NCBI GenBank assembly: GCA_902491765.1
Contig: CABUIY010000018.1
Location: forward strand, 1-38,528
Direction of reading: 5' to 3'
DNA length: 38,528 nucleotides
From: an uncultured Collinsella sp.
GTDB taxonomy: Bacteria; Actinomycetota; Coriobacteriia; Coriobacteriales; Coriobacteriaceae
Each line of letters begins with the position of its first letter. The stretch's first letter is position 1. Under the pieces are notes generated by a model. The model did no database searches, was not told the DNA's origin, and saw only the letters and a list, made by a program, of their open reading frames with translations. Below, one piece after another: positions 1-6,870 of this stretch. The position numbers were made by a program, and so were the translations under genes.

Positions 1-86
1 CGCCCCTGCGGTCGCTCTCCCCGCTGGAGTGCTCGGAGGGCGTCAGGCCGACCCACGCCGCGAACGAGCGGGCGTTCGACTGGATA
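1..86 (-). pseudogene. IS110-family transposase C-terminal fragment, runs off the window start
   Basis: The minus-strand frame that reaches base 1 encodes SNARSFAAWVGLTPSEHSSG followed by ESDRRG. This matches the start of the C-terminal domain of IS110/IS116/IS902 transposases, with the conserved GL-P-E--SSG core and its serine. Nothing upstream in this frame resembles the N-terminal DEDD domain: the frame runs straight into the galM terminator. It is therefore either a 5'-truncated remnant or the tail of an element broken at this junction. What lies beyond base 1 cannot be seen. Confidence 0.72.
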
Positions 87-87
87 G

Positions 88-121
88 AAAAACGCCCGTC
101 GGCGGTGGTGCCGGCGGGCGC
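88..121 (-). terminator. Intrinsic terminator of galM
   Basis: An 11-bp GC-rich stem (CGCCCGTCGGC at 93-103 with GCCGGCGGGCG at 110-120) is followed on the minus strand by a TTTTT run (88-92). It lies 28 bp after the galM stop codon. Confidence 0.88.
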
Positions 122-148
122 TGCTGTGCGATATGTTGCGTTGTGGGC

Positions 149-1201
149 TTAGTGCCTCATAAAGTGGTACTCGATCACATTGCTGTAGGGGTGACCCGGG
201 CCCACAATGCCCTGCGGGAACAGCGGCTGGTGCGGCGTGTCGGGGTACATCTCTGCCTCGAGGGCAAAGCCGGCGCCCCAGCCATAGTTAGCATCGTCCT
301 TGGCGTGCTCGTCGCCCAGCCAATTGCCAGTGTAGAGCTGCACGCCCGGGGCGGTGGTGTAGTAGTCCAGCTCGCGGCCGGTCCACATCTCCTCGACATG
401 CAGGGCGCGGCGCAGGTTGCGACCGTATTGATAGTCATCGATGCACAGGCAGTGGTCGTAGCCGCGTGCCTGCTTAATCTGCGGATCGTCGGCCTCCATG
501 CCAGGCGCGATGGGGCGCAGCTCACGGAAGTCAAACGGCGTGCCCTCGACCGGAGCAATCTCGCCGGTGGGGATGTTCTGCTCGTTGATGGGCAGGTAGT
601 GGGCAGCGTTAGCAACAAAGAAGTGCTCACAGTCCATTCCGGCGTTATGGCCGGCAAGGTTAAAGTACGTGTGGTTGGTCATGGCCACGTAGGTGGCGCG
701 GTCGCTCTCGCAGCCGTATTCGATACGGAAGCAGCCGGTGCGCGTCACGGTAAACACGGCCGTAAAGGTGCGGTTGCCGGGAAGACCCAGCTCACCGTCC
801 TCAAGCGAGGTGGTCATGCGCACGGCATTGTGGACCTCGTCGAGCTCAACGTCCCACACGCGCTTGTGCAGGCCGTGCTCAAGGTCGCTGTGCAGGTTGT
901 TGACGCCCTCGTTGGCCGGCATATGCCAGTCCGTGCCGGCGATGGTGATCGTGGCACCCGCAGTGCGGTTGGCCACGGGGCCGATGGTCGCGCCAAAGCA
1001 GGCGGGGTTGTCAAAGTAATCCTCGAGCTTATCGAAGCCCAGCACCACATCGCGCACGTTGCCGGGGATGTCGGGCACGTCGATGCCCAGCACGGTGGCG
1101 CCAAAGTCCATAATGCGAACGCAGATCTCGGGCCCGTTGAGGGTGTAACGATGAACGGGGGTACCGCACGGCGCGGTGCCGAAAAGCTCGGAAGTGATCA
1201 T
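149..1201 (-). CDS. galM: Aldose 1-epimerase (galactose mutarotase)
   Basis: A 350-aa cytoplasmic enzyme interconverting alpha and beta anomers of galactose, which feeds alpha-galactose to galactokinase. Family hallmarks are visible: an N-terminal ATVLGIDVPD strand, the substrate-binding NRTAG segment, NHTYFNLAGH around the catalytic histidine, and a C-terminal GFALEAEMYPDTPHQP segment carrying the catalytic glutamate. The length is usual for GalM. The start was placed at the ATG at 1201 because AGGAA lies 7 nt upstream; a longer frame to 1270 adds 23 residues with no family resemblance. It is divergent from the DeoR-type regulator at 1407 and ends at its own terminator. A separate, more distant epimerase-family protein (LacX) is at 26592. 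Confidence 0.93.
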   Translation of the reverse strand: MITSELFGTAPCGTPVHRYTLNGPEICVRIMDFGATVLGIDVPDIPGNVRDVVLGFDKLEDYFDNPACFGATIGPVANRTAGATITIAGTDWHMPANEGVNNLHSDLEHGLHKRVWDVELDEVHNAVRMTTSLEDGELGLPGNRTFTAVFTVTRTGCFRIEYGCESDRATYVAMTNHTYFNLAGHNAGMDCEHFFVANAAHYLPINEQNIPTGEIAPVEGTPFDFRELRPIAPGMEADDPQIKQARGYDHCLCIDDYQYGRNLRRALHVEEMWTGRELDYYTTAPGVQLYTGNWLGDEHAKDDANYGWGAGFALEAEMYPDTPHQPLFPQGIVGPGHPYSNVIEYHFMRH

Positions 1202-1349
1202 TTGGTTCCTAACATCGAGGTATTTCGGACAAACTGTAGCGCGAACAGGTGAGATTATCACTACACCCAACTAAAGCAGGGGGTATTTTTCTCAAAAAAG
1301 TGATGATTGGAGCTGTGCGGGCGTTCATTTCTGACGCGCGCGAGTCTGA

Positions 1350-1374
1350 TACAATTTGTTCGTTATTGTTTGAA
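1350..1374 (+). promoter_or_regulatory. lacR promoter -10 and TGTTC-N7-TTTGAA operator
   Basis: TACAAT at 1350-1355 is a good -10 box for the DeoR-type gene; a weak -35 (TTTCTG) lies at about 1328. TGTTC at 1357-1361, seven bases, then TTTGAA at 1369-1374 form a site also found at the lacF promoter (23150) and, inverted, at the lacA promoter (25087). Its position at the expected transcription start suggests autorepression by the downstream gene. The motif is seen; the regulator assignment is inferred. Confidence 0.55.
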
Positions 1375-1406
1375 TTGACGTGAGCGTGGAACAGCGAGGA
1401 CTCATC

Positions 1407-2171
1407 GTGATTAAAGCGGAGCGACAGGATAAGGTTCGGCAGCTGCTCGAGGAACAGGGAACGGTCTCGGTCAAGGAGATTTCGGATGCGTTAGGTGTCT
1501 CGGATATGACGATCCGCCGTGACCTTGAGGAGCTTGCGAGCCTGGGCGAGATCGAGCGCGTGCACGGCGGAGCCCGCAGTGCGCAGGGCCGTCCACACGC
1601 TATGCTGCGCCATGAGTATTCGCACAGCGAAAAGCGCACGAAGCATGCCGAGGAAAAGTTGCAGATTGCGCGCCGTTCTGTGGAGCTTATCGAGGAAGGC
1701 TCGACCATCTTTTTGGGCACGGGCACCACGGTTGAGCAGATGGCCTCGATGCTGCCGGCGTTTCGCCTGCGCATTGTGACCAATTCGCTTTCGGTGTTTA
1801 ACCTGCTCGAGGCGCGCGAAGACTGCGACCTGTGCCTGGTGGGCGGCATGTACCGTCGCCGCACCGCCGCTTTTGTGGGACCAACGGCCGAGGATACCCT
1901 GCGTGCGCTGGGCATCGACGCGGCGTTTATCGGTGCCAACGGCATTCTGGACGGCGACGTGTCTACATCCAATATGGAAGAGGGCCGCATCCAGCAGCTC
2001 GCCTTTAGCAAGGCCGACTCGCGCTATCTGATCGCCGACTCCAGCAAGATCGGCAAGCGCGACTTCTACACCTTCTGCCGCCTGGACAATTTGGACGCCG
2101 TGGTGTGCGAGCCGGGCATCGCCGCCGAGGATCGTGCCGCCATCGAGGAACACACGCAGGTTATTTGCTAG
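1407..2171 (+). CDS. lacR: DeoR-family repressor, probable lactose/tagatose pathway regulator (LacR-like)
   Basis: A 254-aa DNA-binding sugar-phosphate sensor. Residues about 5-57 form a DeoR winged helix-turn-helix (VSVKEISDALGVSDMTIRRD, then the GEIERVHGGA wing). The remainder is the DeoRC sensor domain with the GTGTT and CLVGGMYRRRT segments. LacR of firmicutes senses tagatose-6-phosphate; the same ligand is inferred here. A GTG at 1407 with AGGA six bases upstream is the chosen start; a GTG at 1380 would add nine residues. It shares operator-like sites with lacF and lacABXC. The C-terminal half is duplicated as a broken copy at 6368. Confidence 0.8.
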   Translation: MIKAERQDKVRQLLEEQGTVSVKEISDALGVSDMTIRRDLEELASLGEIERVHGGARSAQGRPHAMLRHEYSHSEKRTKHAEEKLQIARRSVELIEEGSTIFLGTGTTVEQMASMLPAFRLRIVTNSLSVFNLLEAREDCDLCLVGGMYRRRTAAFVGPTAEDTLRALGIDAAFIGANGILDGDVSTSNMEEGRIQQLAFSKADSRYLIADSSKIGKRDFYTFCRLDNLDAVVCEPGIAAEDRAAIEEHTQVIC

Positions 2172-2290
2172 TTATCGCTACGGGATTGCCAACGGGTGAT
2201 GCGGGAGGACTTTTACCTCCTGTCATTGTGGAAACCAGCGCGTCAGCGCTACGCGATATGACGCGCAAATAAGGACTCCACTATCAAATC

Positions 2291-2428
2291 GTCTCAACCT
2301 GTAACAGGTAGGGGTGAAACCACCAACCAGATGTTACAGATTGAGACAATTCGGCGGGGCCTACCTTGTTTGTCTCGATCTGTAACGGTTAGGACTTAAA
2401 TACTCGGCTACGTGTTACAGATCGAGAC
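2291..2428. repeat. Cluster 1 of 57-nt palindromic repeats (two units)
   Basis: Units at 2291-2347 and 2372-2428, each 57 nt, separated by 24 nt. Each has a 21-nt left half (GTCTCRAYCTGTAACRG then GTTAG or GGTAG), a 15-nt loop and a 21-nt right half ending TGTTACAGATYGAGAC, so each can fold into a long hairpin. The cluster fills the convergent gap between lacR and the GntR gene, which otherwise shows nothing coding. Confidence 0.9.
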
Positions 2429-2443
2429 AAAAGAAAAAGAACA

Positions 2444-3163
2444 TTAGGACTTGAAAATAAAGTTTTGATAAGGGATTCGCCCAGTTAAGACGGTGCGGCA
2501 GACAATTGAGATTAGTTTGCCTCCGGAGTCGTAAGCATAATGAGTCAGTTCGATGACCGGAAGTTTTGCAACACCATAATTACTGGCTTCGGAATCGCTA
2601 AGCTGACGTGCTCTATAGCTTTCCCTAACAGATTGGATAGACTTGGACAAGTCGTCCATGATTCTGCTAAATGCCTGAAAATCTAACTGGTTATTCGGAA
2701 CGCGCGACTTTGAAATGAAGAACGTATCAGCGCCTATGAAGCTGCCTTCAAGTTCGTAGGTCAATTCAAGACGCTGAATTTTGTCGCGACTTTGACATCC
2801 AAATTGTTGGAGCATCATTACGGAAATTGGACGACCTGATGTGAGGCCGCCGAAATGTTTGGTAATGGCATCTGGATCAACGCCATCGCAATGGCTTGCA
2901 AAGTCAAAGTCTAAAAGTGAATTGAGCTCGCTAACGCGTTTCGGTGCAACAAACGACCCCTTACCTTGGATTCGATAGATACTTCCACGACGCTCCAGCT
3001 CACTCATGGCAAGTCGGACGGTTGTTCTGCTTACGGCGTATTCGTCGCAGAGTTCCATTTCTGTTGGAAGTTTATCGTCTGCTTGATATTCATCGACGAT
3101 CTGCTTGAGCAGCGCGTCGGTGAGCTGTAAATAGAGTGGCCGTTTTTCGTGTGTATCGAGCAT
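2444..3163 (-). CDS. GntR-family (HutC/UTRA) transcriptional regulator
   Basis: A 239-aa regulator. The first 70 residues form a GntR winged helix: RPLYLQLTDALLKQI, LPTEMELCDEYAVSRTTVRL and the GSIYRIQGKGSFV wing. The rest is a UTRA ligand domain ending ELTHYAYDSGGKLISIV and a TVLTGRIPYQN stretch. UTRA regulators usually sense sugar phosphates. The ATG at 3163 has GAGG five bases upstream; an ATG at 3181 adding six residues is also possible. It lies 54-72 bp downstream of the conserved unknown gene and in the same direction, so the two are probably co-transcribed. It is the likely controller of the divergent PTS gene at 4513. Confidence 0.85.
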   Translation of the reverse strand: MLDTHEKRPLYLQLTDALLKQIVDEYQADDKLPTEMELCDEYAVSRTTVRLAMSELERRGSIYRIQGKGSFVAPKRVSELNSLLDFDFASHCDGVDPDAITKHFGGLTSGRPISVMMLQQFGCQSRDKIQRLELTYELEGSFIGADTFFISKSRVPNNQLDFQAFSRIMDDLSKSIQSVRESYRARQLSDSEASNYGVAKLPVIELTHYAYDSGGKLISIVCRTVLTGRIPYQNFIFKS

Positions 3164-3235
3164 TAGAGCCTCAGTTTGCATGTTGGTTATACCTGATGGT
3201 TGCCTCAGTCGGGATGTAACGTGGGCAAGGTAACC

Positions 3236-4156
3236 TTAACGTATCACAGAGCGGCTCAGCATGACGATCTGATGCCTGTATCCACGAAGGGCTTGTCCGA
3301 GCGTGAAGATATTCTGGGGCAGGCAAATACCGTTCATGGAGTCCCCGATATGTTGGAGGTCAGCGCCGGCTGCTTTTGCTGCAAGGCCTATTTTCTTAAT
3401 GGTCTCGCTGTCGCAGGAGTCTTGACTCGTCCCGTTCGCCGCCATGACGAGAACCTTCTCTTCAATTGACTTGCCTACGTTGTGGGATCGTACAAAGTCT
3501 ACGATGGCGCGCAGGTCTGCTTCTTGGAAGCAAGGGACGGTGTAGGGGGCTGGCACGAGAAGGATATCGACGCCGAGGTCAACAAACTTGCGCGCAATTT
3601 CGAGCGTCATGACAGGTTCCGCAACGCCCGCTCCATGCATTTTTCCGGCTATGACCAGGCCATTGAAATGCTCTTTGGAGAGTTTAATCGAATGGGCGAT
3701 TGCATCGTTGGAGACGCCGGTTCCAGGGTTGCCCGTCAGGCAGATAAAATCAAATCCGAGTTCGTTAGCCTTTTCTAAGGTCTTGGGAGAGACGCGACGA
3801 CCCATGGGGATTTCCGTTCGGGATTCAGACATCTCTGCCTCGTTATCAACTGGCTCCAGATTGACGCCAATGGGCCTTCCGCATGCTCGCTTCACCCAAG
3901 TGACCGGGTTTTCATTGAGATCATCTGGAATACCGGCAATAACTGGATCGAACACATCGAGCGCGTTAAACAGAAGCAGGTCGGCACCTGCGGCACGTTC
4001 GATTTCTGCATTAGTAACGCCGCCGAGAAATTGGGAAGAGGGTACGTTTTCCGCCATGATGGTACGTCCCTCGGAAGCCAGAATTGCCTGTTTTAGATCC
4101 ATGGATGACGTGGCGGCAAAATCGGATGCGGACATGTTCAGTAATCGTTTGGGCAT
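3236..4156 (-). CDS. Conserved protein of unknown function, TIM-barrel-like (I recall DUF7916)
   Basis: A 306-aa soluble protein with no signal peptide or membrane segment. Recognisable blocks are ILASEGRTIMAENV (25-38), GVTNAEIERAAGADLLLFNA (46-65), RPIGVNLEPVD (94-104), GFDFICLTGNPGTGVSN (134-150), VIAGKMHGAGV (168-178) and ADLQHIGDSMNG (265-276). From memory, close relatives occur in firmicutes beside lactose/cellobiose PTS genes, sometimes loosely named phosphoenolpyruvate-phosphomutase or haloacid-dehalogenase-like. The alternating strand-helix pattern ending in glycine loops fits a TIM barrel. No reaction can be assigned. AAGGA precedes the ATG at 4156. It is divergent from the PTS permease at 4513 and probably in an operon with the GntR gene, so a role in handling the imported sugar is inferred. 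Confidence 0.75.
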   Translation of the reverse strand: MPKRLLNMSASDFAATSSMDLKQAILASEGRTIMAENVPSSQFLGGVTNAEIERAAGADLLLFNALDVFDPVIAGIPDDLNENPVTWVKRACGRPIGVNLEPVDNEAEMSESRTEIPMGRRVSPKTLEKANELGFDFICLTGNPGTGVSNDAIAHSIKLSKEHFNGLVIAGKMHGAGVAEPVMTLEIARKFVDLGVDILLVPAPYTVPCFQEADLRAIVDFVRSHNVGKSIEEKVLVMAANGTSQDSCDSETIKKIGLAAKAAGADLQHIGDSMNGICLPQNIFTLGQALRGYRHQIVMLSRSVIR

Positions 4157-4202
4157 TGTTACTTCCTTTGACTAGAACGACAGGCTTGTGACATTGTCTC
4201 TA

Positions 4203-4220
4203 ATATTGTTACAACAATAT
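4203..4220. promoter_or_regulatory. Perfect 18-bp palindrome upstream of the unknown gene
   Basis: ATATTGTT-AC-AACAATAT lies 47 bp before the ATG at 4156, just downstream of the predicted minus-strand -10 box. It is a likely operator. The bound protein is unknown; the GntR regulator encoded nearby is one candidate. Confidence 0.5.
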
Positions 4221-4229
4221 ATTCAATAT

Positions 4230-4257
4230 GTTATATCCAATCGGTGAACGGTTGCAA
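4230..4257 (-). promoter_or_regulatory. Promoter of the unknown gene/GntR operon with a CGGTGAACGG site in the spacer
   Basis: On the minus strand TTGCAA (4257-4252), a 16-nt spacer and TATAAC (4235-4230) make a reasonable promoter. The spacer contains the recurring motif, CGGTGAACGG at 4242-4251 read on the plus strand, so a bound factor would compete with RNA polymerase. Confidence 0.5.
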
Positions 4258-4318
4258 GCTTATTGTATTGCTCGGAAAAAATAGCCTTTAGCTGGGAAAA
4301 CATTATATTAATCAACTA

Positions 4319-4351
4319 CCGTTCACCGAATAAGTATTTGAATTCTTGACA
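4319..4351 (+). promoter_or_regulatory. Second CNGTRAACGG-type site and -35 box upstream of the PTS gene
   Basis: CCGTTCACCG at 4319-4328 is the inverse of the site at 4242, so the two face each other 77 bp apart. TTGACA at 4346-4351 is a perfect -35 for the rightward PTS gene; only a weak -10 (AAGAAT, 4369-4374) follows at 17 bp. Confidence 0.4.
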
Positions 4352-4420
4352 TATCGACAAAGCGGAAAAAGAATTGGTTATGACAAATCGCGCAAATGAT
4401 ATTACATTTCGCACAAGAAC

Positions 4421-4444
4421 GTATTCACTTACATAAGTGGATAC
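4421..4444. promoter_or_regulatory. 24-bp palindromic operator before the PTS EIICB gene
   Basis: GTATTCACTTA-CA-TAAGTGGATAC has 11-bp arms with one mismatch and lies 69 bp upstream of the ATG at 4513. The size and symmetry suit a dimeric regulator such as the GntR/UTRA protein at 2444. That assignment is inferred from proximity. Confidence 0.5.
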
Positions 4445-4512
4445 AAACGGGGACGACGACGGTTGAGTCCAGATAAATCGTTGTGTGCCCGGGAATCATG
4501 AAAGGATGTGTT

Positions 4513-6207
4513 ATGGACGCTATCGTCAAATTCCTTGAAAAACACCAGCCCCTCTTCGACAAAATCTCGAGGAACATTTATCTGGTGGCGATTAAGGATG
4601 GCTTTCTCTCGAATATGCCAATTGTGCTGTTCTCGAGCCTGTTCCTTCTTCTTTCGACGCTCCCTGCCTATGTAGGCATCACGCTTCCGTCTGAGGTGCT
4701 GGATTTCTTCAATAAAATCTATGCATATACCATGGGACTTCTTGGCATTATGGTGGCCGGCACCACGGCGAGCTCACTTGCCATGTCGATGAACCGTCGC
4801 ATGCCTTCGGGTAAATCTCTCAACCCCACCTCGTGCATGGTTTGTGCCATGTGCGGCATGCTCTTGCTATCGGTGACGAACGATGTTGTCTCGATTGGCG
4901 GAGCAGATACATCTGTTTTTGAAACCGGCTATATGGGAACCAAGGGTTTTCTCGCTGCGTTCGTAGCCGCATTCTTGACCGTTAATATCTATAAGGTGTG
5001 CATTAGCCATAATGTGACGATCAAGCTTCCCAAAGAGGTCCCTGGCTCTATTGCGCAGAGTTTTCGCGATATCTTTGCATTTGGGTTTTCGATCCTTGCG
5101 TGCGCTTTTATCGATCTTGCGAGCCGCAAGCTGCTTGCTGTGCCGTTCGCCAATTTGGTATCCGCTCTCATCTCGCCGCTGTTCTCCGCGGTCGACACCT
5201 ATCCTGGCATGGCGCTTATCGAAGGCGCGGTCGCGCTTTTCCAATTTATGGGTATCCACGGTGCTTCGGTTGTCATGAGTCCGATCAATGCTGCGCTCTA
5301 CGGCAATACCGTTACCAATCTTGAGGTTTTCCAAGCAGGTGGACACCCGTCAATTGCTCTCACGCAGGACTTTACAAGCTTCATCGGCGGTCTGGGCGGT
5401 TCTGGCTGCACGTTCATCGTTCCTATTATCCTGATCATGTTTATGCGCTCCAAGCAGCTTAAAGCCATGGGCAAGGCATCGATTATCCCGGTGATTTTTG
5501 GAGTTAACGAGCCCGTTATCTTCGGTATGCCGATTGTTCTCAATCCCTATATGTTCGTGCCCTTCCTAGTGGCTCCTATGGTCAACGCCATTATCGGTAA
5601 ATTTTTCATTGACGTCATTGGAATGAACGCCCCCATGTATACCATGCCGTGGGCGCTTCCCGGCCCAATTGGTGCGTTCCTCACCACGGGTCTCGATCTG
5701 CGTTCTCTCGTATTGATGGCAGTGCTGTTGGTCGTCGACTTTGTGATTTACTATCCGTTCTGCAAGGCGTATGACCATCAGCTTTGTTTGGAAGAGTCTG
5801 CAAAGGAGACTGCAGGAACCTCGGATGCAGATGCTATTGCCGCACAGGAAAATGTCGCAAAAGCTCTCGAGGCGGTAAAGGACAAGGCGGAGCAGATCCG
5901 CGTGCTTGTGCTTTGCCAGGGTGCCGGCACTTCGACTCTCTTGGCAAATGCTCTTCGCGAAGGTGCCGCTGCTAAGGGTATCGATCTGGTTTCTCAGTCC
6001 GGTGCGTACGGAAGCCACTATGAGACGATGGATCAGTACAACGTGATTGTTCTGGCGCCCCAGGCACGCATGTACTATGACGCTATGAAGGCCGATACCG
6101 ATCGCCTTGGAATTAAACTGCTCACCACAAGGGGCAAGGAGTATATCGACCTTACCAACGATCCCGAAGGTGCAATTGACTGGATCGTTCAGGAGCTGGC
6201 CAAATAG
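4513..6207 (+). CDS. PTS lactose/cellobiose-type EIICB permease (island copy)
   Basis: A 564-aa integral membrane sugar transporter-phosphotransferase. Residues 1 to about 430 are the EIIC channel: the FLEKHQPLFDKISRNIYL start, many hydrophobic spans, and the conserved sugar-site loop FGVNEPVIFGMPIVLNP. A short acidic linker leads to a C-terminal EIIB domain with phosphocysteine Cys468 in VLVLCQGAGTSTLL. It needs an EIIA partner, and none is adjacent; LacF at 23252 is the only one in the window. The ATG at 4513 has AAGGA six bases upstream. Unlike the other three EIICB genes it has no GH1 hydrolase beside it, so its substrate is unclear. It is divergent from the unknown gene/GntR pair. Confidence 0.9.
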   Translation: MDAIVKFLEKHQPLFDKISRNIYLVAIKDGFLSNMPIVLFSSLFLLLSTLPAYVGITLPSEVLDFFNKIYAYTMGLLGIMVAGTTASSLAMSMNRRMPSGKSLNPTSCMVCAMCGMLLLSVTNDVVSIGGADTSVFETGYMGTKGFLAAFVAAFLTVNIYKVCISHNVTIKLPKEVPGSIAQSFRDIFAFGFSILACAFIDLASRKLLAVPFANLVSALISPLFSAVDTYPGMALIEGAVALFQFMGIHGASVVMSPINAALYGNTVTNLEVFQAGGHPSIALTQDFTSFIGGLGGSGCTFIVPIILIMFMRSKQLKAMGKASIIPVIFGVNEPVIFGMPIVLNPYMFVPFLVAPMVNAIIGKFFIDVIGMNAPMYTMPWALPGPIGAFLTTGLDLRSLVLMAVLLVVDFVIYYPFCKAYDHQLCLEESAKETAGTSDADAIAAQENVAKALEAVKDKAEQIRVLVLCQGAGTSTLLANALREGAAAKGIDLVSQSGAYGSHYETMDQYNVIVLAPQARMYYDAMKADTDRLGIKLLTTRGKEYIDLTNDPEGAIDWIVQELAK

Positions 6208-6242
6208 TGGATGCACTTCGTCGTTGATTCGTCGGTGTATGG

Positions 6243-6283
6243 TACGGCCCCGCAGCTTATTGAGCTGCGGGGCCGTATTTCGT
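6243..6283 (+). terminator. Terminator of the PTS EIICB gene
   Basis: A perfect 15-bp stem (TACGGCCCCGCAGCT, inverse at 6263-6277) with a 5-nt loop, followed by TTTCGTT. The T tract is interrupted but the stem is very stable. It lies 36 bp after the stop codon. Confidence 0.8.
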
Positions 6284-6367
6284 TGAGTATCTAATTGAGA
6301 CAATACGCGCAACCGTCGTGAGATCGCATTGGCGCTCTCCGAGTCACCGACAAACTGTCTTCCATCT

Positions 6368-6765
6368 ATGTGACCAATTCGCTTTCGGCCTTTAGCCTGC
6401 TCGAGGCGCGCGAGGATTGCGAGCTGTGCCCGGTGGGCGGCATGTACCGTCGCCGCACCGCCGCCTTTGTGGGCCCCATGGCCGAGGATACCCTGCGCGC
6501 ACTAGGGATTGACACGGCGTTTATCGGTGCCAACGGCATTCTGGACGGCGACGTGTCCACGTCCAACATGGACGAGGGCCGTATCCAGCAGCTCGCTTTT
6601 AGCAAAGCGGACTCGCGCTATCTGATCGCCGACTCCAGCAAGATCGGCAAGCGCGACTTCTACACCTTCTGCCGCTTGGACAATTTGGACGTCGTGGTGT
6701 GCGAGCCGGGTATTACCGCCGAGGATCGCGCCGCCATCGAGGAGCACGCGCAGGTCATTTGCTAG
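6368..6765 (+). pseudogene. 5'-truncated duplicate of the DeoR/LacR gene
   Basis: From GTGACCAATTCG onward the sequence repeats the 3' half of the gene at 1407. The 131 encoded residues differ from the intact copy at only about ten positions and end identically at residues VIC. The first 123 residues, with the whole DNA-binding domain, are missing, and there is no ribosome site before the frame. Similarity continues past the stop codon: both copies carry GGAGGACTTTT and then TGACGCGCAAATAA about 50-90 bp downstream. The two copies enclose the GntR, unknown-gene and PTS island. If translated it would be a sensor domain without DNA binding, but a relic is likelier. Confidence 0.85.
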
Positions 6766-6870
6766 CTAGCGCAGCAGGAGGACTTTTGCCCTTGCCAGCG
6801 CGGGGTTACCGCTTCACAATGACGCGCAAATAACTTTGGGCAACAAGGATGAGGCTATTCTGAGATATGA

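Noticed and set aside
29..1252. A long plus-strand open frame opposite galM, and similar long frames opposite the PTS and GH1 genes (8935-9972, 9906-11837, 13302-15371, 18352-19863, 19924-21744)
   Set aside because: They are antisense frames kept open by high G+C third positions. Their products are repetitive in Gly, Val, Asp and Arg and match no family, while the opposite strands encode clear enzymes with catalytic motifs and ribosome sites.
3200..4175. Plus-strand frames opposite the conserved unknown gene
   Set aside because: The minus-strand frame has family motifs, a ribosome site and a promoter; the plus frames have none of these.
6292..6303. AATTGAGACAAT as a remnant of a 57-nt repeat before the truncated DeoR copy
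   Set aside because: Only about 11 bases match the repeat end; this can happen by chance.
6370..6765. The truncated DeoR copy as a functional gene
   Set aside because: It lacks the DNA-binding domain and a ribosome site, and starts exactly at the duplication boundary.
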